Part shown: positions 35,725 through 43,617 of the stretch, piece after piece | How positions within the stretch are numbered: position 1 is the first letter of the stretch | Layout: every line of letters begins with the position of its first letter | Assembly (NCBI RefSeq): GCF_002964045.1 | Contig: NZ_POPB01000254.1 | Location: forward strand, 45,977 to 109,976 | Length of the DNA: 64,000 bases | Source: Streptococcus suis | GTDB taxonomy: Bacteria; Bacillota; Bacilli; Lactobacillales; Streptococcaceae | Direction: 5' to 3' | Made by a program: the position numbers and the translations under genes | The notes under the pieces: generated by a model | The model's database searches: none | Seen by the model: only the letters and a program-made list of their open reading frames with translations | Told to the model about the DNA's origin: nothing

Positions 35725-36148
35725 GAACTTGGCCCGTATCTTTGACCAGCAGGTCGGGCTCTACGAGGGTTATGCACGGCGACAGGGGCTAAACGGCAAG
35801 TCCTTATCTATTTTGATGTTTATTTATTATATGTCCAGAGGTGTGACGCAGAATTGGATCAGTAAGAAGACTTACTCTAGTAAGCAGGTGGTCAATGCCA
35901 CCATTAAGAAATTTCTTGATAAGGGCTATGTCTTTTTTGAGGAAAATCCAGCAGACAAACGGCCTAAAAAGGTCAAGCTGACTGAGGAAGGCCGTGTCTA
36001 TGCCAGTCGGATTTTGGACCCCTTGGAAGAGGCGGAAAAAACAGCCCTGTCCCAGTTCAGCTTGGAAGAACAGGGGCAGTTACTGGACCTCTTTGGTCGC
36101 TATGGACAGGCCTTGACGGAAATCTTAGGAGGAGAAACCAATGATTGA
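35696..36148 (+). CDS. MarR-family transcriptional regulator
   Basis: 150-residue winged helix-turn-helix protein. It has TQNWISKKTYSSKQVVNATIKKFLDKGYVFFEENPADKRPKKVKLTEEG (about 45-93): the recognition helix and the wing with the DxR(P)xxxxLT signature. Two ATGs (35696, 35699) follow GGGAGGAAG. It overlaps the oxidoreductase gene and, by 8 nt, the ABC gene, and probably represses its own operon via the palindrome at 34658. Confidence 0.9.
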   Translation: MMTELRQRSKNLARIFDQQVGLYEGYARRQGLNGKSLSILMFIYYMSRGVTQNWISKKTYSSKQVVNATIKKFLDKGYVFFEENPADKRPKKVKLTEEGRVYASRILDPLEEAEKTALSQFSLEEQGQLLDLFGRYGQALTEILGGETND

Positions 36149-36872
36149 GTACCAAAATGTATCCTTGACCTGTCAGGTCAACGGGCCAATCTTGAAGAGT
36201 TTGACTTTTGACATTCAGGAGGGAGAATTCTTTGTCCTGATTGGGCCAAGCGGTAGCGGAAAAACAACGACGCTGAAGTTGATCAACCGTCTGATTGAGC
36301 AGACAGACGGAGATATTCGGATTCAGGGCAAGCGGCTGAAAGACTTTGACCTACGTGAGCTACGCTTGGAAACCGGCTACGTCCTGCAACAGATTGCTTT
36401 ATTTCCAAACATGACCGTGGCTGAAAATATCGCTCTTATTCCTGAAATGAAAGGTTTGGGCAAGGATGAAACCTTGAAAAAAACAAGAGAACTTTTAACT
36501 AAGGTGGGCTTGGATCCAGACAGCTACCTGGACCGTCTGCCCAAGGACTTGTCTGGGGGAGAAAAGCAGCGAATAGGCATTTTGCGAGCTATTATTGCCA
36601 ATCCTAAGGTCTTGCTTATGGACGAGCCGTTCTCAGCCCTAGACCCTATTAGTAAAGGGCAGTTGCAGGACTTAATCAAAGACTTGCATGAGGAATTCAT
36701 GATGACAACGGTTTTCATCACGCATGATATGGATGAAGCAGTTAAGTTGGCAGATCGTATCTGCCTGATGAAGGCAGGTGAGGTAGTTCAGTTGGGCACG
36801 CCTGATGAGCTCCGCAACCAGCCTGCTAATGATTTTGTTGTTGAATTTATGAAAAATCGGGGAGGTGCCTAA
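36141..36872 (+). CDS. Betaine/choline-type ABC transporter ATP-binding protein
   Basis: 243 residues, OpuCA/ProV-like ATPase. Walker [10 protein letters not shown] (about 34-42), signature [15 protein letters not shown], Walker [14 protein letters not shown], switch His ITHDMDEAV. It ends right after the ATPase domain and lacks the CBS pair that gives OpuCA/OpuA ionic-strength sensing, so osmotic gating through CBS is not expected. It overlaps the fused permease gene by 1 nt. Confidence 0.88.
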   Translation: MIEYQNVSLTCQVNGPILKSLTFDIQEGEFFVLIGPSGSGKTTTLKLINRLIEQTDGDIRIQGKRLKDFDLRELRLETGYVLQQIALFPNMTVAENIALIPEMKGLGKDETLKKTRELLTKVGLDPDSYLDRLPKDLSGGEKQRIGILRAIIANPKVLLMDEPFSALDPISKGQLQDLIKDLHEEFMMTTVFITHDMDEAVKLADRICLMKAGEVVQLGTPDELRNQPANDFVVEFMKNRGGA

Positions 36873-38386
36873 TGGATCAGTTGATTACAACTTTTATCGA
36901 ACGCAAGGCAGACTGGCTGACAGCCCTCTTTGAGCACCTGCGAATTTCCCTTTTGGCCTTAATCATCGCTATTGCTATTGCGGTACCGCTGGGCTTGATC
37001 TTGTCCAATAAGAAAAAGCTGACCGAGTGGAGTTTGCAGGTGACAGGGGTCTTCCAGACCATTCCCTCCTTGGCACTCTTGGGGCTTTTCATTCCCTTTA
37101 TGGGCATCGGCACGTTGCCTGCGGTGGTGGCTCTGGTCATCTATGCGATTTTCCCCATTTTACAGGGGACTTTGACGGGACTTTCGGAAATCGATCCTTC
37201 CCTGGAAGAAGCTGCGACAGCCTTTGGAATGACCAAGCTGGAAAAACTGCGTAAGTTCCAGCTGGCTTTGGCCATGCCTATTCTCATGTCTGGTATTCGG
37301 ACGGCGTCCATTATGATTATCGGGACGGCAACGCTTGCGGCCTTGGTCGGTGCGGGTGGTCTAGGATCCTTTATCCTTTTGGGAATTGACCGCAACGATT
37401 CGGCCCTGATTTTGATTGGGGCGGTGTCGTCAGCCGTCTTGGCAGTTCTCTTTGGCTCCATTATCAAGTTCTTGCAGGACAAGAAACCACGGACTATTTT
37501 GGCGACACTTTTGGTCACACTCTTGGCGGTCGGAGCTAGCTATGTTCCGCTCAATCAGTCTTCATCGAAAAAGCTAGTCATCGCTGGGAAATTGGGGGCA
37601 GAGCCTGAAATCCTCATCAATATGTACAAGCTCTTGATTGAAGACCAGACGGATATTGAGGTGGAGCTGGAGCCAAACTTTGGCAAAACCAGCTTCCTAT
37701 ACGAAGCCCTTAAGTCAGGCTCGATTGATATTTATCCAGAGTACACTGGTACCATTACGACCACTCTTTTGACTAGTCCACCGTCTGACCTGTCCAACAA
37801 TCCTGAGGAGGTTTATACCTACGCAAAAGAAGCGATTTTGAAGCAGGATAGCTTGGTTTATCTGGCTCCGACAGACTTTCAAAATACCTTTGCCTTAGCT
37901 GTGACAGAAGACTATGCTCAGAAAAACGGTCTTGAAAAGATTTTGGATTTGGCAAAAGTGCAGCAGACAGCTGTCGCAGGCTTCTCTTTGGAGTTTAATG
38001 ACCGTGAGGACGGGAATATCGGTCTGACCAATCTGTACGGGCTCAATCTTAATGTCAAAACCATGGAGCCTGCCCTTCGCTATGAAGCCATTAAAAACGG
38101 AGATGTGCAGCTAGTTGATGCCTACTCAACGGATAGCAAGATTGTTTCTTACAAGCTGAAAATCCTGGAAGACGACAAACAGCTTTTCCCACCCTATCAG
38201 GCCGCTCCGCTATTGACAAAAGAAACCTTGGACAAATATCCCGAGTTGGAGCAAGTTTTGGGGGTTCTTTCAGGCAAAATATCGACCGAGGAAATGACCC
38301 AGATGAACTATGCGGTCGATGTGGAAGGCAAGTCGGCTGAAGAGGTGGCCAGGGAGTACTTAGAAAAAGAAACTCTACTAAAATAG
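36872..38386 (+). CDS. Fused ABC permease and substrate-binding protein, betaine/choline type
   Basis: 504 residues. The N-terminal half (to about 220) has about six helices with the permease motif [30 protein letters not shown] (about 112-141). A last helix near 210 leads to an OpuAC/ProX-type binding domain ([21 protein letters not shown] onwards, to the C-terminus) that lies outside. Aromatic and Asp residues as in [14 protein letters not shown] suit a quaternary-ammonium ligand such as choline or betaine; the exact ligand is not certain. Confidence 0.88.
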   Translation: MDQLITTFIERKADWLTALFEHLRISLLALIIAIAIAVPLGLILSNKKKLTEWSLQVTGVFQTIPSLALLGLFIPFMGIGTLPAVVALVIYAIFPILQGTLTGLSEIDPSLEEAATAFGMTKLEKLRKFQLALAMPILMSGIRTASIMIIGTATLAALVGAGGLGSFILLGIDRNDSALILIGAVSSAVLAVLFGSIIKFLQDKKPRTILATLLVTLLAVGASYVPLNQSSSKKLVIAGKLGAEPEILINMYKLLIEDQTDIEVELEPNFGKTSFLYEALKSGSIDIYPEYTGTITTTLLTSPPSDLSNNPEEVYTYAKEAILKQDSLVYLAPTDFQNTFALAVTEDYAQKNGLEKILDLAKVQQTAVAGFSLEFNDREDGNIGLTNLYGLNLNVKTMEPALRYEAIKNGDVQLVDAYSTDSKIVSYKLKILEDDKQLFPPYQAAPLLTKETLDKYPELEQVLGVLSGKISTEEMTQMNYAVDVEGKSAEEVAREYLEKETLLK

Positions 38387-38397
38387 GAGAGAATGTT

Positions 38398-39159
38398 ATG
38401 TCAAATCAATTAGAAAACGCTAAAAATCTTTATCTCCGTGGCATTCGCGACGGGGAAATCAAGGAAGTACATGAGTACTATATGGGAGCCAGCTACACCC
38501 AGCACAGTACGGGTGTGTCTGATGAGAAAGAGGGCTTTGCGGCTTTCTTTGCGGACTTTTTCAAACGCAATCCCAAGCGGGAAATCAGCATTGTCCGTGC
38601 CATTGAAGACGGAAATTTTGTCTTCGTCCATGTCCACCAGAAACTCAATGGCGGTGAGGCTGAGTGGGTGACGGCGGACATTTTCCGTTCAGATGAAAAT
38701 GGTCGTATCGTCGAGCATTGGGATGTCATCGATGCCTATCCAAAAACCATTGGTCAAACAGACCCGATTTATGCCGACTTTGAGTTGACAGACCTAGACA
38801 AGACTGAGGACAACAAGAAAATCGTCCGTCGTTTCTTGGTCGATGTCCTTCAAAACGGCGAAATCGAGAAGTTTGACGACTATGTGGGAGCTGATCTGAT
38901 TCAGCACAACCAAGAGATTGCCCAAGGCGGTGCGGCTTATAAGGACTATCTTGTGGAGAATCAAGTCAACTACGACTTTGTCTTTAAGGTGATGGGACAG
39001 GGTGACTACGTGGTGGCTTACTCGAAAGTCTGGATTGCAGGTCAGGACTACGCCCACTTTGACATCTACCGCCTCAAAGACGGCAAGATTGTGGAACACT
39101 GGGACAACAAAGAAGTCATGCCAGAGAAAAAAGATTTGACGAATTTAGGGAAGTTTTAG
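38398..39159 (+). CDS. Tandem SnoaL-like (NTF2-fold) domain protein
   Basis: 253 residues made of two similar NTF2/SnoaL-like domains. First: NAKNLYLRGIRDGEIKEVHEYYMGASYTQHSTGV to IVEHWDVIDAYP. Second: NKKIVRRFLVDVLQNGEIEKFDDYVGADLIQHNQEIAQG to IVEHWDNKEVMP. Each has the YxQHS/IQHN and IVEHWD signatures. Such proteins are polyketide-cyclase-like or of unknown catalysis. It lies 11 nt after the transporter gene and is the last member of the MarR operon; the terminator overlaps its stop codon. Confidence 0.85.
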   Translation: MSNQLENAKNLYLRGIRDGEIKEVHEYYMGASYTQHSTGVSDEKEGFAAFFADFFKRNPKREISIVRAIEDGNFVFVHVHQKLNGGEAEWVTADIFRSDENGRIVEHWDVIDAYPKTIGQTDPIYADFELTDLDKTEDNKKIVRRFLVDVLQNGEIEKFDDYVGADLIQHNQEIAQGGAAYKDYLVENQVNYDFVFKVMGQGDYVVAYSKVWIAGQDYAHFDIYRLKDGKIVEHWDNKEVMPEKKDLTNLGKF

Positions 39160-39183
39160 GAGGGGATGTCTCCTTCTTTTTTC
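39158..39183 (+). terminator. Short terminator at the end of the MarR operon
   Basis: AGGAG/CTCCT with a 7-nt loop, then TCTTTTTTC; its stem begins in the stop codon of the SnoaL-like gene. Confidence 0.6.
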
Positions 39184-39212
39184 TTGACTTGTTTGGTTTC
39201 TTGGTTGATAAT
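39184..39212 (+). promoter_or_regulatory. Promoter of the membrane protein gene
   Basis: -35 TTGACT (39184-39189), 17-nt spacer, -10 GATAAT (39207-39212). Confidence 0.6.
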
Positions 39213-39240
39213 AGAAAAAAAGATATTGGAGTAGTTGCTC

Positions 39241-39750
39241 ATGCTTAAATACCTTCGTGCTCTTCCCTTGATTGTGGTGGCAGGTGCTGTTGTATATCTC
39301 TCGATTTGGATGTGGATTGATAATGGGGACTGGACCTACATCATTGCCAGAGTGTCTGGTATGACGGAGAAGCATGCTAACAATCTGGCGCTTATTGCTA
39401 TCGCCATTCAGTCCCTCTTTTTTACGTCCGATTGGTTTTATAATCGCATTCGTGCCTTTATCAATCGTCGTTTGGAAAAAGCCAGAGGGCTCAATCGGCA
39501 GATTTATCTGGGCTACAAGGCTGGAATTGAGTTTTTGATGGCACTACCCAAACGAACTATCTTGTTTAGCTTTTACCTAGTCCTGACTATTTTGGAAAAC
39601 TTAGGTGTGATTGATAGTGCCAAAGACTATGCGGTGGTCATTGTGTTTATTATTGCCGTGGACCGTGTGACCAAAATCTGGCCGGAGGAAAAGCGGAGGA
39701 TGATTGAGTTTAGCCAGAAGATTAAGAAACGGATTAAGAGTGTGGAGTAG
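39241..39750 (+). CDS. Uncharacterised membrane protein
   Basis: 169 residues. Hydrophobic segments at about 9-25 (LIVVAGAVVYLSIWMWI), 48-62, 98-116 (RTILFSFYLVLTILEN) and 125-140 suggest four helices; the C-terminal tail is strongly basic (KKRIKS). No family recognised. The ATG at 39241 is 9 nt from GGAG; an in-frame TTG at 39235 is too close. It is the last gene before the accessory island. In the gap 39751-40006 I see only the palindrome and -10 described next. Confidence 0.72.
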   Translation: MLKYLRALPLIVVAGAVVYLSIWMWIDNGDWTYIIARVSGMTEKHANNLALIAIAIQSLFFTSDWFYNRIRAFINRRLEKARGLNRQIYLGYKAGIEFLMALPKRTILFSFYLVLTILENLGVIDSAKDYAVVIVFIIAVDRVTKIWPEEKRRMIEFSQKIKKRIKSVE

Positions 39751-39941
39751 GGAGATTTGTTTGGATATATTTATTTTTTGAAAATCTAATGCAGGTCTTC
39801 TTCTATTGAGAGAATGAACGGGACAGTGTGTTGTCTGTGTCTTACTGAAGGAATTCTAAGCAGTGGTATTGCTCTTGAGCCAAGCTACACTGAAAATAAA
39901 GTAGGGTGGAATAATACTTAAGTTTAATAATAAGCGAAGAT

Positions 39942-39973
39942 GGACATATTTTGTCCATCTATTTTTATATACT
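39942..39973 (+). promoter_or_regulatory. Island operator 1 and -10 box upstream of the AAA+ gene
   Basis: GGACA-N5-TGTCC (39942-39956, stem extended to AGATGGACA/TGTCCATCT), then 11 nt, then TATACT (39968-39973). No -35 hexamer is present; the palindrome occupies that place. The same architecture recurs at 43408. The palindrome plus following T-rich stretch could also act as a terminator. Confidence 0.65.
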
Positions 39974-40006
39974 TCTTATTGAGAATATCAGAATAGAGGG
40001 GTAAAG

Positions 40007-41869
40007 ATGAACTATTATCACATAAAACTAATGGGAGATGTACAGCAACTAGAGCGACCGAGTGAATCTTTCGCACAAGAAAATAATTGGATGTATTTTT
40101 TGAAGGAAAAAGAAGATTTATTTATTGTAACGGGAGCTGCAAATACAAAACGAGAAATAGCAAAAAAGGTTCAGTCACTTTGGGAAGAGGATGTCTATTT
40201 AGATGGCTATTCTTCAATAACTGAGGATGATTTTATTGACAAAGTTGGACGTGAACAGTTGGGAGAATTTGATTATTTCTTATTGAAGCAATCAACGGAA
40301 AATAAGCAAGGTCTTACTCCGAATGCAGATGTATTGTCAGAAAATATGATTGGACTCAGCGACTTTAAAAATAGCATTCAGAATTTTGTAAACTATTTAG
40401 ACTATCAATCAAACTATTTAGAATCGCATACGAAAGAGCCGTTTTTCTTAATTTTCAATGGTCAAAAAGGCAGTGGACGAAAATATGCTCTCCAATATTT
40501 AGAACGCTTGTTCGACTTGAAAGCGGTTGATATTCATTGTAGTGAATACTTTCTTCCTAAGACTGATGAAAAGCAATTTCCAGTTGTTTATGACTATTTT
40601 AAGGCAAGGGCTCGTCCTAAATTAGAACTTTTCGCTAATATCAATACAAAGAAGGAGAATAATATTTGTATTCTAATTACTCAATCGACCGAAGAAGCTA
40701 AAAAAATAGAAATAGAATTACAGGAGGAATACTACAATGTAAATATTATCGAGTTTCCACCTTATACACATGATGAACTAGTTGAAATTGCTATTCAACT
40801 ATTAGCAAAAAGACGAATTAGTATAGACAAGAAAATTGTTAGGGAGTATGTAGAAAAGGCTTCAAATCTCAACAACGCAAAAGATATTCGACGAATGGTT
40901 CAGAGAATCCATGAATATGCGGTGGCAACCAATTATTGTCAAGAAAATGGATTGCTGGATCTGGGTCACTTTAGTTTGCAAAAGGAACAATCTAAAAGCA
41001 AATGTGGCCAAGCTGAGAAGAGGCTGAATCAAATGATTGGTCTTCAATCTGTCAAAAAATTGATCAGACAACAAGTTGCTTTTGAACAGCTATCGAAACT
41101 TAGGAAAGAAAGAGGTTATCATGTCGAGGAAAGTAACGGGCACTTGTTATTCACAGGAAATCCCGGGACGGGTAAGACAGAGGTAGCTCGTCTTTATACA
41201 GAAATCCTATATGAACATGGATTGATCGCAGAAAACAAGATAGTAGAGGTGGGAAGAGCAGACCTTATTGGGGAATATGTTGGTCAAACAGCGCCAAAAA
41301 TAAAAAAGGTATTTGATAGTGCAAGTGGTGGTGTACTGTTTATCGATGAAGCTTACAGTCTGATTCCACGGAGTGAAAGAGATTTTGCCAATGAAGCTAT
41401 ACCCACCATTATTCAAGAAATGGAAAATCGTCGTAATGAGCTAGTTGTTATTTTTGCCGGTTATAAAGATTTGATGCACAATTTTATAGATACGAATCCG
41501 GGATTACAATCTAGAATTTCAAACATCATTCATTTTGAAGATTATTCCGTGGATGAACTCTATGAAATTTTTAGAATAATGTTGAGTAATAAGGGCTATT
41601 CCATTGAATCGAGCTGTGAGAGTGCATTGCGCTCGCACTTTTTGAGTCGTTTTAGAAATGAACATTTTGGTAATGGACGCTATGTTCGTAAATTAATAGA
41701 AGCTATCTTGTATCAACAGGCAACTCGGGTGATGGAAAAGATAGGCAATAGGACCTTAGAAGAAACAGAGATGAATGTCGTAATAGAAGCTGATATTAAA
41801 AATGCCATTCAAGAATTATCAGAGTTGGAATCAACTCAACGGCTAATAGGTTTTGGATTACAGGGATAG
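40007..41869 (+). CDS. AAA+ ATPase with two P-loop modules (CbxX/CfqX, SpoVK type)
   Basis: 620 residues. N-terminal 100 residues unassigned. First module (about 125-320) has a degenerate Walker A, NGQKGSGRKY (about 150-159). Second module is a complete CbxX/CfqX AAA+: Walker A TGNPGTGKTE (about 383-392), GRADLIGEYVGQTAPK pore-loop region, Walker B GGVLFIDEAYSL (about 443-454), sensor IFAGYKD and arginine-finger region PGLQSRISN. Such ATPases remodel proteins as hexameric rings. Start from GGGGTAAAG-ATG. It is AT-rich relative to the flanking core genes. First gene of the island. Confidence 0.85.
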   Translation: MNYYHIKLMGDVQQLERPSESFAQENNWMYFLKEKEDLFIVTGAANTKREIAKKVQSLWEEDVYLDGYSSITEDDFIDKVGREQLGEFDYFLLKQSTENKQGLTPNADVLSENMIGLSDFKNSIQNFVNYLDYQSNYLESHTKEPFFLIFNGQKGSGRKYALQYLERLFDLKAVDIHCSEYFLPKTDEKQFPVVYDYFKARARPKLELFANINTKKENNICILITQSTEEAKKIEIELQEEYYNVNIIEFPPYTHDELVEIAIQLLAKRRISIDKKIVREYVEKASNLNNAKDIRRMVQRIHEYAVATNYCQENGLLDLGHFSLQKEQSKSKCGQAEKRLNQMIGLQSVKKLIRQQVAFEQLSKLRKERGYHVEESNGHLLFTGNPGTGKTEVARLYTEILYEHGLIAENKIVEVGRADLIGEYVGQTAPKIKKVFDSASGGVLFIDEAYSLIPRSERDFANEAIPTIIQEMENRRNELVVIFAGYKDLMHNFIDTNPGLQSRISNIIHFEDYSVDELYEIFRIMLSNKGYSIESSCESALRSHFLSRFRNEHFGNGRYVRKLIEAILYQQATRVMEKIGNRTLEETEMNVVIEADIKNAIQELSELESTQRLIGFGLQG

Positions 41870-41885
41870 AAGAAAGGAATTGCAC

Positions 41886-42416
41886 ATGAGTAACAATGGT
41901 TTGAAAGAAAACGCTGTGTTTAATGATATGGAAATTTTAGAAATATTTATAGATTTACTATACAGAAATTTGGACTCGGATACCAAGGTGAGAAGCTCTT
42001 TTGACAGTATCAATCGGGAAGTGAGTGATTTTTTTGGAATCACACAAAAGAGCTATATCGGACAACTTTTATATATTATTTCAGATGTTGATCACATCAG
42101 AAGGAGCTTTGTTGACCACATAGAATTTTACTATCGAGAGATGAATAGGAAGGTGAAAAGAGTAGTCGGAGTCAGTTTGGCTATAGAAATAGTACAAAAT
42201 GTTCATTTTCTAGAAGAATTTGATGTTGTGATGATTGAAAATATTGAAGAATTTTATAATAGTACCGATGCGATTCAGAAGAAGTTGGCAAGAATTTTGG
42301 AAAGTTATCTAGAAACAGGCGGAAAATTACTGGTAACAGGTTGTGAGTTTGATAATTCAAACGACTCATTAAGCAAGATTCTTTACCAAGGAAATTTATT
42401 GAATTTGACTTGTTAA
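41886..42416 (+). CDS. Small AAA partner protein with a Walker-B-like segment but no P-loop
   Basis: 176 residues from the ATG after GAAAGGA; no named family recognised. The C-terminal half runs EEFDVVMIENIEEFYNSTDAIQKKLARILESYLETGGKLLVTGCE, which resembles the Walker B/sensor 1 part of DnaA-like ATPases (hydrophobic strand, then acidic residues, then a strand ending in a polar residue). No Walker A is present. It follows the AAA+ gene by 16 nt and is likely co-translated, so it may be an adaptor. It contains the WYL promoter in its 3' end. Confidence 0.65.
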   Translation: MSNNGLKENAVFNDMEILEIFIDLLYRNLDSDTKVRSSFDSINREVSDFFGITQKSYIGQLLYIISDVDHIRRSFVDHIEFYYREMNRKVKRVVGVSLAIEIVQNVHFLEEFDVVMIENIEEFYNSTDAIQKKLARILESYLETGGKLLVTGCEFDNSNDSLSKILYQGNLLNLTC

Positions 42417-42428
42417 GAGTGGTATAAT
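42399..42428 (+). promoter_or_regulatory. Promoter of the WYL regulator gene
   Basis: -35 TTGAAT (42399-42404), 18-nt spacer, extended -10 TGGTATAAT (hexamer 42423-42428). It has no GGACA/TGTCC palindrome, unlike the other two island promoters. Confidence 0.7.
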
Positions 42429-42449
42429 CTTGTTAGAATTGAGGTTTAT

Positions 42450-43400
42450 ATGAACGACCAAGAAAGATTGCTTACCATATTTTTACGTTTACAATCAGGA
42501 GCACATCTGAAAAAGTCACAGTTGGCAGATGAATTTGGAGTCAGTGAGAAGACAATTCAGAGAGATTTTGCCCTTCTAGGAGGATTTATCGAAAGTCAGC
42601 CGATGATTGCAGCAGAGTTAGCCTATGATTCCAAGTACCATACTCGCTTTTTGAAAGGGAAATCACTTTTTAACAAAAAGGAAATTCTAACCATTTCTAA
42701 GATTTTGCTAGAAAATCGTGCTTTGAATAAGGAAGAAAATAAGGCTGTTTTAGATAGCTTGTTTGCTCTGGTATCGAAAGATGAGCAGAAAGAAATTTCT
42801 GCCATTATCGCCAGTGAACTCTTAAACTATGCCCCGCTTTCAGATACTCAAAACAGAATTGATAAGATTTGGGAATGGTCAGAGGCCATTCGTAAGGAAT
42901 TGGTATTAGATATTCGCTACCAATCTCCCTACAATGTAGAAAAGAAACACACAGTCTTTCCTGTGTCACTCTACTACGATAGTCATTACTTTTACCTTGT
43001 AGCTTATAATCTAAAACATTCATCCTATATGACTTTAAAGTTAGATCGGATTTTAGAATGGAAACTTTCGACTGAGAAGAAGCCAGCTATTTCTTATGGC
43101 AAAAAGTTTCGAGATGGTGAGGTACGGAATAAGCGCGTGGATTCTTTTATGGGGCGAGAAATAACTATAAGAGTCAAATTTAGCTACGATCCAACCATTG
43201 TCTTGGATCAATTTCCGACAGCAAAGATTATCGAAATCAACTCCGAAGGCAACATCATTGAATTTGTAAGTCAAGATACACCAGGCTTAAAACGTTGGTT
43301 GCTGAGTCAGGCAGATGCACTGACTGTGCTTTCCCCGACTTCGCTTGTAGAAGATATGAAACATTTCCTCAAAAATATGCAGGAAAACTATAAAAATTAG
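42450..43400 (+). CDS. WYL-domain transcriptional regulator
   Basis: 316 residues. N-terminal winged helix-turn-helix of DeoR/HTH_11 type (LKKSQLADEFGVSEKTIQRDFALLGGFIE, about 19-47). WYL domain about 145-225 with LVLDIRYQSPYNVEKKHTVFPVSLYYDSHYFYLVAYN and MTLKLDRI. C-terminal WCX-like part to 310. WYL proteins often control phage-defence genes and sense nucleic-acid ligands. It has its own promoter and sits in the middle of the island between the AAA+ pair and the DUF262 pair. Confidence 0.88.
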   Translation: MNDQERLLTIFLRLQSGAHLKKSQLADEFGVSEKTIQRDFALLGGFIESQPMIAAELAYDSKYHTRFLKGKSLFNKKEILTISKILLENRALNKEENKAVLDSLFALVSKDEQKEISAIIASELLNYAPLSDTQNRIDKIWEWSEAIRKELVLDIRYQSPYNVEKKHTVFPVSLYYDSHYFYLVAYNLKHSSYMTLKLDRILEWKLSTEKKPAISYGKKFRDGEVRNKRVDSFMGREITIRVKFSYDPTIVLDQFPTAKIIEINSEGNIIEFVSQDTPGLKRWLLSQADALTVLSPTSLVEDMKHFLKNMQENYKN

Positions 43401-43407
43401 ATATAGG

Positions 43408-43439
43408 GGACACTATTTGTCCACTCTGTGTATTAGAAT
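43408..43439 (+). promoter_or_regulatory. Island operator 2 and -10 box upstream of the small protein and DUF262 genes
   Basis: GGACA-N5-TGTCC (43408-43422), then 11 nt, then TAGAAT (43434-43439): same spacer inside the palindrome and same distance to the -10 as at 39942. Candidate binding site of the WYL regulator. Confidence 0.62.
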
Positions 43440-43484
43440 GGTTGTATCAGTACTATAACTCTTGATTGAAAGGAGGGGAAGTAT

Positions 43485-43604
43485 ATGCAAGAATGGATTG
43501 TGGTAGATCAATTTGGAAATACGATTGCAGGACCGTTTTACGATAAAACAGCTGCGGAAATGCATGCGAAAATGATTCCGAATGCAAGTGTAGAGAAAAA
43601 ATAG
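43485..43604 (+). CDS. 39-residue protein of the accessory island
   Basis: It reads MQEWIVVDQFGNTIAGPFYD and continues to a Lys-rich end (VEKK). A near-ideal ribosome site AAAGGAGGGG lies 6 nt before the ATG. The frame fits exactly between operator 2 and the DUF262 gene, 13 nt apart, so it should be the first translated frame of that transcript. Sequence pattern: a strand-turn-strand followed by one helix (KTAAEMHAKM). No family recognised. It could be an inhibitor, adaptor or sensor for the nuclease pair. Confidence 0.7.
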   Translation: MQEWIVVDQFGNTIAGPFYDKTAAEMHAKMIPNASVEKK

Positions 43605-43617
43605 GAGAATAAGTAGA

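Noticed and set aside
39942..39966. Terminator reading of the palindrome before the AAA+ gene
   Set aside because: A T-rich stretch follows, but the same palindrome with the same distance to a -10 recurs at 43408 without a T-run, so an operator is the better primary reading.
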